Position numbers and translations under genes: made by a program. A stretch of DNA of 43,241 bases from Glycomyces buryatensis (GTDB taxonomy: Bacteria > Actinomycetota > Actinomycetes > Mycobacteriales > Micromonosporaceae): assembly GCF_004912275.1 (NCBI RefSeq), contig NZ_STGY01000041.1, positions 41,165 through 84,405 on the forward strand. The letters are read 5' to 3'. The stretch's first letter is position 1. Every line of letters begins with the position of its first letter. The notes beneath the pieces are model-generated. The model did no database searches and had not been told where the DNA came from. It saw nothing but the letters and a program-made list of their open reading frames with translations. Shown here one piece after another: positions 8,489 through 18,484 of this stretch.

Positions 8489-9196
8489 ATGAGCGACAGC
8501 GGACGGCCGATCGGCACAGGACTCCACGATCCGGTCCTGGAGACCATCGGCATGGAGATCACGTGCGGAGAGCTGCCCGCCGGCCACGTCCTGACGCTGG
8601 ACGGGATCGGCGAGCGCTTCGGGGTCTCCCGCACCGTCGCGCGCGAAGCCATGCGGGTGCTGGAGTCGATGTGCCTGGTCCAGTCGCGGCGGCGCGTCGG
8701 GATCACGGTGCGACCCCGCGAGGAGTGGAATGTCTTCGACCCCAGGGTGATCTGGTGGCGCCTGTCGGGCTCGGACCGCGACGCCCAGCTGCGTTCGCTG
8801 ACGGAGCTGCGCATCGCCGTCGAGCCGCTCGCCGCCGCCTCCGCGGCCCGGGGGGCCTCGGCCGCGGAGCGCTCACGGGTCGTGGAGCTGGCGACGAGCC
8901 TGCGCAAGCTCGGTGAGGCCGCCGAACTGACCGAGTTCATGGAGGCCGACGTCGAGTTCCACACACTTCTACTGCGGGCGGGGGGCAACGAGATGTTCGC
9001 CGCTCTGTCCAACGTGGTCGGATCGGTGCTGCGCGGGCGGACCCAGCTGGGCCTGATGCCGCACCAGCCGGTCCCCGAGGCGCTGGACCTGCACGAGGCC
9101 GTCGCGGAGGCGGTGGCCGCCGGACGGGCCGCCGACGCCGAGGACGCGATGCGCAAGCTCCTCGCAGAAGTGCGCACAGCGGTACTTCCGTCGTGA
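8489..9196 (+). CDS. FadR/FCD-subfamily GntR regulator, likely gluconate repressor
   Basis: A 235-aa regulator with an N-terminal winged helix (about residues 14-75; LDGIGERFGVSRTVAREAMRVLESMCLVQSRRRVGITV) and a C-terminal all-helical FCD effector domain (about 95-225) containing the metal or ligand positions in EADVEFHTLLLRAGGNE and the final helix LHEAVAEAVAAGRAADAEDAMRKLL. It is divergent from gntK-gntP, the usual genomic arrangement for a repressor released by gluconate or 6-phosphogluconate. The ribosome-binding site is weak. Target and ligand are inferred from position only. Confidence 0.92.
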   Translation: MSDSGRPIGTGLHDPVLETIGMEITCGELPAGHVLTLDGIGERFGVSRTVAREAMRVLESMCLVQSRRRVGITVRPREEWNVFDPRVIWWRLSGSDRDAQLRSLTELRIAVEPLAAASAARGASAAERSRVVELATSLRKLGEAAELTEFMEADVEFHTLLLRAGGNEMFAALSNVVGSVLRGRTQLGLMPHQPVPEALDLHEAVAEAVAAGRAADAEDAMRKLLAEVRTAVLPS

Positions 9197-9280
9197 ATCC
9201 CAGTACAATCCGTCACGACTTAACATGGCTCACAACTGCATCAGAACCGCACCCCGGTTCGTCATCCAGATCGGACAGCC

Positions 9281-10267
9281 ATGCCCGAGTTCGACCCGGT
9301 TCCGCTCCCCCGCTACGACGGGCCCGAGACCGCACCCCAGTCCCTGATAGCGGACATCACCGCGTGGATAGGTTCAGATGCGCTCCGGCATTTGGTGAAC
9401 GCGTTCGGCGGTGACCCGCTGGGCCGCGACCCGGATTCCTATCTGGACTACCTCGACGCGTTCTCGGCCGAGCACTGGGACTTCCGGGCCGGTCGGGAGC
9501 GCTTCGAGACTCGCGCGAAGGAGCTGTCCGCGCCGTGCGAGGCCGAAGTTCGGGCGGCCGCGCGGGCGCTCGGACTGGGCGGCATCGCGAGTCCTAATTG
9601 GGAGCGCTATACCCATGTGCTGGTGCTGGGCGGTCTTGCCGGCTCCTGCCTGCTGCGCGCCGACTTCGCCGCGCGGCTGCTGAAGTCGGGCGTCACCGCC
9701 GACCGGGTGACCGGGGTGGGCGGGTTCCGGCCGCTGACGGAGGCGGAGGTCGAGTCCGCCGCTCGGACCGGTCTGGACTGCGGCCGCTTCGAGGTCGACG
9801 CCATGGCCGCGGGACTCAAGCGCGCCTTCGGGATCGCCGCCGAGCCCGAGGTCGAGATCGGCGGTGATCCGCACCGCGAGCCCGAACGGGCCTGGCAGGT
9901 GGCCGCGTACGCCTCGGAGGGCCGCACGGTCCACGTGATCGCGGCGCCGTCCTCGCAGCCCGAACGGCGCCGGGCCGACACCGTCGACACCTGCCGGTTC
10001 TGGGCCGACCGGGTCGCGGGGCTCGTTCCGGGCGATCGCATCCTGGTCGTCACCTCGGCGCCGTTCGTGCCGTTCCAGCACTGCGAGGCCATCGCCCACA
10101 TGGGACTGCCCCACGGATGCGGCATCGACACCGTCGGCGTCGACCACGCCTCGGCCCCCGAACCCCATCTGCGCCAGGAGTACACCGCCAGCGCCTATCT
10201 CCAGGAGGTCCGCTCGGCGATCAGGTCGATGCGAAGGCTCCACAGCGCCGCACAGCGGCATCGTTAA
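9281..10267 (+). CDS. Conserved-looking protein of unknown function, possible DUF218-like fold
   Basis: I do not recognise this 328-aa protein with certainty. It has no signal peptide or membrane segment. The middle reads like a Rossmann-type strand-loop (THVLVLGGLAGSCLLRADFAARLL, about residues 111-134, then RVTGVGGFRPLTEAE), and the C-terminal half has GDRILVVTSAPFVPFQHCEAIAHM (about 250-273). The alternation of LGG, Arg-rich helix and VTSAPFVPFQ resembles the DUF218 (YdcF/SanA-like) fold, but this is a weak match by eye. It begins 84 bases after the GntR stop and ends at a shared terminator. Whether it belongs to gluconate metabolism is unclear. Confidence 0.7.
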   Translation: MPEFDPVPLPRYDGPETAPQSLIADITAWIGSDALRHLVNAFGGDPLGRDPDSYLDYLDAFSAEHWDFRAGRERFETRAKELSAPCEAEVRAAARALGLGGIASPNWERYTHVLVLGGLAGSCLLRADFAARLLKSGVTADRVTGVGGFRPLTEAEVESAARTGLDCGRFEVDAMAAGLKRAFGIAAEPEVEIGGDPHREPERAWQVAAYASEGRTVHVIAAPSSQPERRRADTVDTCRFWADRVAGLVPGDRILVVTSAPFVPFQHCEAIAHMGLPHGCGIDTVGVDHASAPEPHLRQEYTASAYLQEVRSAIRSMRRLHSAAQRHR

Positions 10268-10274
10268 AGGGCAA

Positions 10275-10314
10275 AAGGCGACCCCCGGAGCGCCAGCATT
10301 CCGGGGGTCGCCTT
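10275..10314. terminator. Bidirectional terminator
   Basis: AAGGCGACCCCCGGA (10275-10289) pairs perfectly with TCCGGGGGTCGCCTT (10300-10314). It lies between the convergent unknown gene and aceB and has A and T flanks on the two sides, suiting both strands. Confidence 0.9.
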
Positions 10315-10321
10315 GGAAGCC

Positions 10322-11938
10322 TCAGCACAAGAAGCGTGCGTAGGCCGGGAGGGTGAGGAAGGTTGGGTAGTCCTCGCCGAGTGCGACTTCGGTGAAGACC
10401 TCCTTCGCGTCGTCGAAGCGGTCGCCCTCGAACCGGTCGAGAGCGCCGAACTCCTCCTCCACGAGGGTGCCCACCCACTCACGCGTGATGGTGCGGCCGG
10501 TGTCGGTGCGGGCCTCGGAGTTGATCCACTGCCAGATCTGGGAACGGGAGATCTCGGCGGTCGCGGCGTCCTCCATCAGGTTGTTGATGGCGGCCGCGCC
10601 GTTGCCCCGCAGCCAGGACTCGATATAGCGGACGCCGACCTCCACATTGGCGCGGATCCCGCGCTCGGTGATGTCCCCTTCGGTCCCGGCGACATCGAGC
10701 AGCGCCGCCGCGTCGGGCACGACGTCCTCGCGGAGCCGCTCGATCTGGTTGGGGACGCCGCCCAGGGCCTCGTCGAAGACCGCCATCGCGACCGGGACGA
10801 GGTCGGGGTGGGCCACCCAGGAGCCGTCGAAGCCGTCGCCGGCCTCGCGGGTCTTGTCCGCCCGGACCTTCCCCATCGCCACCTCATTGGCCTCGGGGTC
10901 GCGTCGGCTCGGAATGAACGCGGCCATGCCGCCGATGGCGGAGGCGCTGCGGCGGTGGCAGGTTCGCACCAGCAGCTCGGTGTAGGCGCGCATGAACGGC
11001 GCGGTCATGGTGACACGGTCGCGGTCGGGCAGGACGAACCTCGGGCCCCGCTCGCGGAAGTTCTTGATCACCGAGAAGATGTAGTCCCAGCGGCCCGCGT
11101 TGAGCCCCGAGGAGTGGACCCGCAGTTCGTAGAGGATCTCCTCCATCTCGAATGCGGCGGTGATGGTCTCGATCAGGACGGTGGCCCGGATGGTCCCCTG
11201 GGGGATGCCGAGCAGGTCCTGGGCCAGGACGAACACGTCGTTCCACAGCCGCGCCTCGAGATGCGATTCGAGCTTGGGCAGGTAGAAGTACGGCCCGCGC
11301 CCGAGTTCGATGAGCCGCTTGGCGTTGTGGAAGAAGTAGAGCCCGAAGTCGACCAGGCTGCCGGCGATCGGGACGCCATCGATCTGGAGGTGCCGCTCGG
11401 GCAGGTGCCAGCCACGGGGGCGCACGATGATCGTCGGCAGGTCAGTCAGGGCCTGGCCGCCCAGGCGGTATTCCTTGCCGTTGTCCGCGGTGAAGTCGAT
11501 GCGCCGCTCGATCGCGTCGATCAGGTTCACCTGGCCGCCGATGACATTGGACCAGCTGGGGGTCGAGGAGTCCTCCAGGTCGGCCATCCAGCACTTCGCG
11601 CCCGAGTTGAGGGCGTTGATCGTCATCTTCCGATCGCACGGGCCGGTGATCTCGACGCGGCGGTCCTCCAGGCCCGGAGCGAGCGGCGCGACGGACCAGG
11701 AGAAGTCGTCGCGGACCTCGGCTGTCTCGGGCAGGAAGTCGGGGTCGACCCCGTTGGAGATCCTGCCGCGCCGCTCCTGCCGGCGCTGCAGCAGCTCCTG
11801 ACGGCGGCCGACGAAGGCCCGGTGCAGCTCGGCGAGGAACGCCAGCGCCTCGGGAGTCAGGATCTCCTCCTGTCGCTCGACTGCCGCTGCGGTGACGGCC
11901 ACGGCCTCGCCGGTGCGGGCTTCGACGGTTGAACTCAT
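10322..11938 (-). CDS. aceB: Malate synthase A
   Basis: Second enzyme of the glyoxylate shunt: glyoxylate plus acetyl-CoA gives malate, allowing growth on acetate or fatty acids. The 538-aa length fits the A-type enzyme. The family signature [19 protein letters not shown] is present, as are [10 protein letters not shown], the region [14 protein letters not shown], and [36 protein letters not shown] ribosome-binding site precedes the ATG. It lies 114 bases downstream of aceA on the same strand, so it may be cotranscribed. The 114-bp gap shows no clear terminator. Confidence 0.98.
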   Translation of the reverse strand: MSSTVEARTGEAVAVTAAAVERQEEILTPEALAFLAELHRAFVGRRQELLQRRQERRGRISNGVDPDFLPETAEVRDDFSWSVAPLAPGLEDRRVEITGPCDRKMTINALNSGAKCWMADLEDSSTPSWSNVIGGQVNLIDAIERRIDFTADNGKEYRLGGQALTDLPTIIVRPRGWHLPERHLQIDGVPIAGSLVDFGLYFFHNAKRLIELGRGPYFYLPKLESHLEARLWNDVFVLAQDLLGIPQGTIRATVLIETITAAFEMEEILYELRVHSSGLNAGRWDYIFSVIKNFRERGPRFVLPDRDRVTMTAPFMRAYTELLVRTCHRRSASAIGGMAAFIPSRRDPEANEVAMGKVRADKTREAGDGFDGSWVAHPDLVPVAMAVFDEALGGVPNQIERLREDVVPDAAALLDVAGTEGDITERGIRANVEVGVRYIESWLRGNGAAAINNLMEDAATAEISRSQIWQWINSEARTDTGRTITREWVGTLVEEEFGALDRFEGDRFDDAKEVFTEVALGEDYPTFLTLPAYARFLC

Positions 11939-12052
11939 TGCAGCCTCCTAATGGAGAGGTGGTCGTCGGATGAATGGTAATGGCCGCGGCGGGGCAGCGT
12001 CGCTGTTAGCGCGGACAAAATGCCCGACCTCAGTGGCTGCGGCCCTGTCGTC

Positions 12053-13357
<1,305 letters not shown>

Positions 13358-13399
13358 CGTCTGCTCCTCGGTCGCGCGGGCCGTCCCACAGAACGGCGG

Positions 13400-13477
13400 T
13401 TACTTGCAGGTAATAGAAATCTTTCACCTTGATCAAGCGAAAGAAAGCCATTTGCTGTGGAAAGAACGGCCGTTCTT
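13400..13477. promoter_or_regulatory. Divergent aceA / ramB-like control region with three palindromes
   Basis: The 136-bp gap holds TTACTTGCAGGTAA (13400-13413, palindromic except one pair), CTTGATCAAG (13428-13437, perfect) and AAGAACGGCCGTTCTT (13462-13477, perfect 16-mer). On the minus strand a TATTAC -10-like box lies 15 bases after TTGATC. RamB of Corynebacterium binds sites with a TTTGCAAA-type core; the TTGCAGG palindrome is loosely similar. Which factor binds which site is inference. Confidence 0.55.
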
Positions 13478-13493
13478 CGCTAATAATGAAGAA

Positions 13494-15008
13494 ATGGCAA
13501 AGCAATCTCCATCCGAAGCCGCCGAGCACCGGCCGTGGGGCGCGGCCGAGGCGGCCGAACTGGCGGCCGCGGCCGACACCGCGATCGACCTCATCAGCCT
13601 GGGCAAGCAGATCAGGCACCTGCGCAAGCAGCGCGAATTGAGCCTCGACCAGCTCGGCGAGGCCGTCGGCACGGCGGCCTCGCAGCTGTCGCTGATCGAG
13701 AACGGCAAGCGCGAACCGAAGCTCTCGATGTTGCGGGCCCTGGCGCGCGAGCTCGGGGTGACCTCCGACCAGCTGCTGGGCGCCGACCCGCCCAACCGCC
13801 GCGTGGCCCTTGAGATCGAGCTCGAACGGGCGCAGCGCAGCGCGCAGTACGCGTCGCTCGGACTGCCCGCCGTCAAGCCCTCCTCGCGGCTCCCCACCGA
13901 GGCGCTCGAAGCGCTCGTCGGCCTCCACCACGAGGTCGACCGGCAGGTCAACCTCCACACCGCGACCCCCGAGGAGGCGCGGCGGGCCAATACCGAACTG
14001 CGCCGGCGGATGCGAGAGAAGGACAACTACTTCGGCGAGATCGAGGCCGAGGCCCGCTCGCTCCTCGCGCATGTCGAATACGAGTCCGGTCCCCTGTCCC
14101 AGCACCAGATCGCCGCGCTGGCCGCCTACCTCAGGTTCACCCTCCACCACGTCGACGACCTGCCGCACTCCACCCGCTCGGTCACCGACCTGCGCAATCG
14201 GCGGATCTACCTGACGCAGAACAAGTCCAGCTCCCACGACCCGCGCATGGTGCTGCTCCAAGCCCTCGCCAGCCACATCCTGCGCCACGAGGTCCCCCAG
14301 ACCTACCTGGAGTTCCTGAGCCAGCGCGTGACCGCGAACTACCTGGCCGCGGCCCTGCTCATTCCCGAATCCAGCGCGGTCGAGCACCTGCGGCAGGCCA
14401 TGGGCGAGAAGGAGATCGCAGTGGAGGACCTGCGGGACAACTTCGCGGTGTCCTATGAGGCCGCCGCGCACCGGTTCACGAACCTGGCCACGCACCACCT
14501 GGGCATCCGGACCCACTTCCAGAAGGTACACAAATCGGGGATCATCTTCAAGGCCTACGAGAACGACGACGTGGCCTTCCCGACCGACGCGACCGGCGCG
14601 ATCGAGGGCCAGCCGATCTGCCGCAACTGGACCAGCCGCCAGGTCTTCGACGTGCTCGACAAGTTCTCGGCGTTCAACCAGTACACCGACACGGCCACCG
14701 GCACCTACTGGTGCACGGCCCGCACCGAGCGGGGCCCGGACGGGGAGTTCTCGCTGTCGATCGGCGTGCCGTACGAGTCCGCGAAGTGGTTCCGCGGCAA
14801 GGAGACCCAGGCCCGCTCGGTCTCGCGCTGCCCGGACCCGGAGTGCTGCCGCAGGCCTCCGCGCGAACTGGCCGAGCAGTGGGCGGGCCAGGCGTGGCCC
14901 ACGGCCAGGGCGAACTCCTCCCAGCTGGCGGCCATGCCGCCGGGTTCGTTCCCGGGGGTGGACGAGACGGAGGTCTACCAGTTCCTGGAGAAGCACTCTC
15001 AGCACTAG
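13494..15008 (+). CDS. RamB/ScfR-type XRE regulator of acetate metabolism
   Basis: A 504-aa regulator in the short-chain fatty-acyl (ScfR/RamB) family. An XRE-type helix-turn-helix sits at about residues 38-92 (LGKQIRHLRKQRELSLDQLGEAVGTAASQLSLIENGKREP). An IrrE/ImmA-like domain follows; its metalloprotease motif is degenerate, since ALASHILRHEVPQ replaces HExxH. A C-terminal DUF2083-type domain has a Cys cluster (CPDPECC). It is transcribed away from aceA. In Corynebacterium, RamB represses aceA, aceB and pta-ack, and all of these genes are in this window. ATG 13494 is chosen because the reading before it crosses the promoter region; the ribosome-binding site is poor. Confidence 0.9.
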   Translation: MAKQSPSEAAEHRPWGAAEAAELAAAADTAIDLISLGKQIRHLRKQRELSLDQLGEAVGTAASQLSLIENGKREPKLSMLRALARELGVTSDQLLGADPPNRRVALEIELERAQRSAQYASLGLPAVKPSSRLPTEALEALVGLHHEVDRQVNLHTATPEEARRANTELRRRMREKDNYFGEIEAEARSLLAHVEYESGPLSQHQIAALAAYLRFTLHHVDDLPHSTRSVTDLRNRRIYLTQNKSSSHDPRMVLLQALASHILRHEVPQTYLEFLSQRVTANYLAAALLIPESSAVEHLRQAMGEKEIAVEDLRDNFAVSYEAAAHRFTNLATHHLGIRTHFQKVHKSGIIFKAYENDDVAFPTDATGAIEGQPICRNWTSRQVFDVLDKFSAFNQYTDTATGTYWCTARTERGPDGEFSLSIGVPYESAKWFRGKETQARSVSRCPDPECCRRPPRELAEQWAGQAWPTARANSSQLAAMPPGSFPGVDETEVYQFLEKHSQH

Positions 15009-15010
15009 GC

Positions 15011-15035
15011 GGGTGGTCGCGGATTGGGCAGGAGC
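15011..15035 (-). repeat. Remnant or solo copy of the palindromic element at 1059-1225
   Basis: These 25 bases match the complement of 1197-1221 at 23 positions (core GGGTGGTCGC, then GATTG and GCAGGAGC). Like the full copy, it starts just after a stop codon, here that of the RamB-like gene. The following 36 bases contain GGCGATCGCC and a partial return arm ending CCCACCGC, so this may be a shortened hairpin version that also helps to end transcription. Confidence 0.6.
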
Positions 15036-15123
15036 CGCGAACGTCGCCGAACGGCGATCGCCCACCGCGGGCATATATTGACATTCTTGACTTTATGCCC
15101 CGGCTGTGGATACGGTGGCCGAC

Positions 15124-15143
15124 AAGCGTTTGCACAAACGCTT
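15124..15143. promoter_or_regulatory. LacI-family operator upstream of pectate lyase gene
   Basis: AAGCGTTTG-CA-CAAACGCTT is a 20-bp palindrome with perfect 9-bp arms, very close to the general LacI-family operator pattern. It lies 37 bases upstream of the PL9 start, in the likely promoter region. Confidence 0.8.
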
Positions 15144-15179
15144 TCCAATCGGCACCGGCACAACCGAGAGGCACCTTCC

Positions 15180-16412
15180 ATGCAACCGAACCGATCCGCC
15201 CGCCGCGCCCTCGGCGCGGTGGCCCTGACCGCCGCGACCGGCATCGCCGTCACCGCCACCGCGCTGGCCTGGGCCGACGAACCCTCCGCGGAGCAGGACT
15301 CCACCCTCACCGTCGCCACGGACGGGGACGACGCGAACCCCGGCACCGTCGAGGCCCCGCTCCAGACCATCCAGGCCGCTGTCGATCTGGCCGAACCGGG
15401 CACCGTCATCCAGATCCGCGAGGGCACCTACGACCCCGAGACCAATGTCCAGATCCTCTCCGACGGCACCGCCGAAGCCCCGATCACCATGCGCCCCTTC
15501 GAGGGCGAGCAGGTGATCATCGACGGCGAGAACATGCCCCACACCCCCGCTCCACTCGACGGCTCCATCCCGCGCGCCGAACGGGGCGCGTTCCACATCG
15601 AGGGCGATCACTGGGTGTTCGAGGACCTGGAGATCATCAACGGCCCCTACGCGATCTTCGCGCTCGACTCCAACGGCAACGTCTACGACGGACTGACCAC
15701 CCGCGACAACTACGAGTCGGGCCTGCACATCCAGGGCGCCTCCTCGAACAACCTCGTCCAGGACCTCGACGCCTACGGCAACCGGGACCCGCGCAAGAAC
15801 GGCGAGAGCGCCGACGGTCTGGCCATCAAGGAGGGCTCGGGCGAGGGCAATACCGTCATCGGCGCCCGCCTGTGGGACAACTCCGACGACGGCTTCGACG
15901 CCTGGGAGTTCCTGTCCCCCATCACGATCCAGAACTCGGCCGCCTGGGGCAACGGCTACAACCGCTGGGACCTGCCCGATTACCAGGGCGACGGCAATGG
16001 CTTCAAGATGGGAGGCGGCGGCGAGGACACCGACCCGGCGGCCGACCACATCGTGGAGAACTCCGTCGCGTTCGAGAACTCCCAGCACGGCTTCACCGAC
16101 AACGGCAATCCCGGCAACCTCTCGATCGAGCGCGGCACCGCCTGGGCCAACGAGGAGACCGGCTTCGACTTCGACGCCTCGACCTCGACCCTCCACGCCA
16201 ATCTGGCCGTGGGCAATGCGGTCCCGGTCGCGCTCGGCTCCTCGACCGGCTCGGGCAACTCCTGGGACCTGGCCGACGACTGGAGCGACGCCGACCTGGC
16301 CTCGACCGATCCGGCCGAACTGACCGGGCCGCGCGAGGCGGACGGCTCGATCCCGGCCACGGACTTCCTGCGTCCCACCGACCATCCCGACCTCGGAGCC
16401 GACTTCGGCTAG
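15180..16412 (+). CDS. Secreted pectate lyase, PL9 family
   Basis: Extracellular right-handed beta-helix polysaccharide lyase expected to cleave polygalacturonate by beta-elimination with calcium. A Sec signal peptide covers about residues 1-32 (RRALGAVALTAATGIAVTATALAWA). The PL9 hallmarks are ADGLAIKEGSGEGN (211-224), DNSDDGFDAWEF (233-244) and GDGNGFKMGGGG (270-281), with Lys276 at the position of the catalytic lysine of PL9 enzymes. Length of 410 aa is close to single-domain PL9 enzymes and no binding module is attached. The start is set by the signal peptide and an upstream GAGAGG. A LacI-type operator lies just upstream. The alpha/beta hydrolase starts 20 bases later and may be cotranscribed. 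Confidence 0.9.
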   Translation: MQPNRSARRALGAVALTAATGIAVTATALAWADEPSAEQDSTLTVATDGDDANPGTVEAPLQTIQAAVDLAEPGTVIQIREGTYDPETNVQILSDGTAEAPITMRPFEGEQVIIDGENMPHTPAPLDGSIPRAERGAFHIEGDHWVFEDLEIINGPYAIFALDSNGNVYDGLTTRDNYESGLHIQGASSNNLVQDLDAYGNRDPRKNGESADGLAIKEGSGEGNTVIGARLWDNSDDGFDAWEFLSPITIQNSAAWGNGYNRWDLPDYQGDGNGFKMGGGGEDTDPAADHIVENSVAFENSQHGFTDNGNPGNLSIERGTAWANEETGFDFDASTSTLHANLAVGNAVPVALGSSTGSGNSWDLADDWSDADLASTDPAELTGPREADGSIPATDFLRPTDHPDLGADFG

Positions 16413-16432
16413 GTTAATGCGAGGATTCCTCT

Positions 16433-17278
16433 ATGAAACAACCGACGTTCGTGCTCATCCACGGCTCCAACGCCAACTCGTTCTCCTTCGCCCCGCTCCA
16501 GCGCGAACTCGCGCTGCTCGGGCACCGGTCCCTCGCGGTAGACCTGCCGGGGCACGGATTCGGAGCCACCTTCCCGGTGTCCTATCAGGCCCCGCAGGAT
16601 CCCGGCGAGCTCGCCTCCGCTCCCTCCAATGCGGCGGGCAAGACGCTCGCCGACAATGTCGAGCATGTAACCGGAATCCTGCGCCGGGTCCGCGAGCACG
16701 GACCGGTGATCGCCTTGGCCCACAGCCGGGGCGGAATCACCCTGACCGCAGTCGGGAACACCTCGCCCGAGCTGCTCGACCACATGGTCTACGTCTCGGC
16801 CTGGTGCTGCGTCGAGAAGCAGCCGCAGGAGTACATGGCGGAGCCCGAGGCCGCCTCCAGCGTGCTGGGCGAAACGGCCGCCGTGCTGGCCACCAATCCG
16901 ATGGAGCTGGGCGCGCTGCGCATGAACTGGCGCACCGCCGACAGCGGCCTGCTGTCGATCCTGAAGAAGTCCATGCTCCCCGAGGGCACGGACGACGAGT
17001 TCCGGACGTTCCTGAACACCCTCGAACCCGACGAGAGCCTGGACGCGGGCGGCCCCGACGACCGGGCCCAGGCCGACACCTGGGGGCGCATCCCCCGCAC
17101 GTTCATCCGCCTGACCGGCGACACCTCCCTCCCGGCCCCGCTCCAGGACCGCTTCATCAAGGAGGCGGACGCCCTCACCCCGGACAACCGCTTCAACGTC
17201 CACTCGCTCGACAGCGGCCACGTGGGTTTCCTGGTCCACCCGGAGAAGGCGGCCCGGCTGCTAGCGGGACTGGCTTAG
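16433..17278 (+). CDS. Alpha/beta-fold hydrolase
   Basis: A 281-aa cytosolic hydrolase of the alpha/beta superfamily. It has FVLIHGSNANSFSF as oxyanion-hole region (about 6-19), the nucleophile elbow AHSRGG (Ser near residue 95, in place of the commoner GxSxG), a cap region with many acidic residues, and LDSGHVGFLVHPEKAARLL carrying the likely catalytic His. The form resembles the short-chain esterase/hydroxynitrile-lyase-like (MhpC, salicylate-esterase-type) group. It begins 20 bases after the pectate lyase stop, so readthrough is plausible, though a role in pectin use (for example as an esterase) is only a guess because it lacks a signal peptide. Confidence 0.88.
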   Translation: MKQPTFVLIHGSNANSFSFAPLQRELALLGHRSLAVDLPGHGFGATFPVSYQAPQDPGELASAPSNAAGKTLADNVEHVTGILRRVREHGPVIALAHSRGGITLTAVGNTSPELLDHMVYVSAWCCVEKQPQEYMAEPEAASSVLGETAAVLATNPMELGALRMNWRTADSGLLSILKKSMLPEGTDDEFRTFLNTLEPDESLDAGGPDDRAQADTWGRIPRTFIRLTGDTSLPAPLQDRFIKEADALTPDNRFNVHSLDSGHVGFLVHPEKAARLLAGLA

Positions 17279-17313
17279 CGAACACCGCCCGGCCTCGTTG
17301 GCCTGGAAACGAC

Positions 17314-17354
17314 ATCGCCCCGGCGGACCTCGGTGAGAGGTCCGCCGGGGCGAT
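17314..17354. terminator. Bidirectional 18-bp terminator hairpin
   Basis: ATCGCCCCGGCGGACCTC (17314-17331) pairs perfectly with GAGGTCCGCCGGGGCGAT (17337-17354) around a 5-base loop. It lies between the convergent hydrolase and desaturase genes. Confidence 0.9.
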
Positions 17355-17365
17355 TCGCGTCGTCG

Positions 17366-18322
17366 TCAGTCGTTGGCGAGCCTTGCCAGCCGCTCCGGAG
17401 TGGGCCACTTGACGTGCGAGACCCACTTGGCCTTCTCCAGGAACCAGATGATGCGCGCCGAAGTGTCGATCTGACCGCGCTTGACGCCGTGGCGGGCACA
17501 GGACTGATCGGCGTGGTGGGAGTTGTGCCACGACTCGCCGCCCGACAGCAGCGCCAGGGGCCAGAAGTTCGCGGCCTTGTCGCGGCTCTTGAACGGCCGC
17601 TCCCCGATCATGTGGCAGATCGAGTTGGTCGACCACGTCGCGTGGTGCAGCGCCGAGACGCGGACCAGCGAGGCCCAGAAGAACGCCGTCAGCGCGCCCG
17701 CCCACGACATGGTGATGAGCCCGCCGAGGACGGCCGGCAGGAAGAACGTCAGCACCGTCCACAGCCAGAACAGTTTGTCAATCGCGACGAGGTCCCTGTC
17801 CCGCAGCAGGTCGGGAACGTAGCGCTCCTGGTTGGTGGTGTTCTCGCGCTCGAACATCCACCCCATGTGCGCGTGCCAGAAGCCCCTGGTGAGAGCCCAG
17901 ATCGATGTACCGTACCGCCACGGCGAGTGCGGGTCGCCCTCCTTGTCGGAGAAGGCGTGGTGACGGCGGTGGTCGGCCACCCAGTTGATGACCGGCCCCT
18001 GCACCGACATACTGCCGAGGATCGCCAGGGCGATCTTCACCGGCCGGTTGGGGCGGAACGAGCTGTGAGTGAACAGCCGGTGGTACCCGACGGTGACGCC
18101 GTGGAGGGTGAACGCGTAGAAGCCGATGGAGAGCCACACATCGGTCCAGCTGAGCAGCCCGGTCGTCCAGGCGATCGGAACCGCGGCGGCCAACGCGGCC
18201 ATCGGCACGATCAAGAAGAGGTAGACCAGCGACTGGCGTCCCGCGTCGCGGCGCTCGCCCATCACGGGCTTGGCCCCGGCCTTCGTCTGGACCGGTATCT
18301 TCGCGTCCGCCACTACCGTCAT
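17366..18322 (-). CDS. Membrane fatty-acid (acyl-CoA) desaturase
   Basis: Integral-membrane di-iron desaturase that inserts a double bond, probably delta-9, into acyl chains. All three histidine boxes are present: HRLFTH, HRRHH (within VADHRRHHAFSDKEGDPHSPWR) and HNSHH (GGESWHNSHHA). Hydrophobic segments at about residues 30-75 and 175-215 give the usual four membrane spans. At 318 aa it has normal length for actinobacterial DesA3-like enzymes. Start 18322 has GGGAG just upstream; a five-codon extension is possible. It is monocistronic between a terminator and the response-regulator gene. The 162 bp upstream holds a C-rich/G-rich stretch (CCCCCT-N6-AGGGGG near 18421) that could form a small hairpin. 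Confidence 0.95.
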   Translation of the reverse strand: MTVVADAKIPVQTKAGAKPVMGERRDAGRQSLVYLFLIVPMAALAAAVPIAWTTGLLSWTDVWLSIGFYAFTLHGVTVGYHRLFTHSSFRPNRPVKIALAILGSMSVQGPVINWVADHRRHHAFSDKEGDPHSPWRYGTSIWALTRGFWHAHMGWMFERENTTNQERYVPDLLRDRDLVAIDKLFWLWTVLTFFLPAVLGGLITMSWAGALTAFFWASLVRVSALHHATWSTNSICHMIGERPFKSRDKAANFWPLALLSGGESWHNSHHADQSCARHGVKRGQIDTSARIIWFLEKAKWVSHVKWPTPERLARLAND

Positions 18323-18484
18323 CGCACTCCCTAGCATCCGATTCGTCTCACGCCTCCATACTCGTCGCGACGGGGCGCCGGCGCACGGGGCCGGAACGGT
18401 GCATCTCGGACGACATTGCCCCCCTGCAAGTAGGGGGTCTAGGGGGTGTGGGTTCCAACCGGATGCGGCGCCCCTGGCGGCGGC

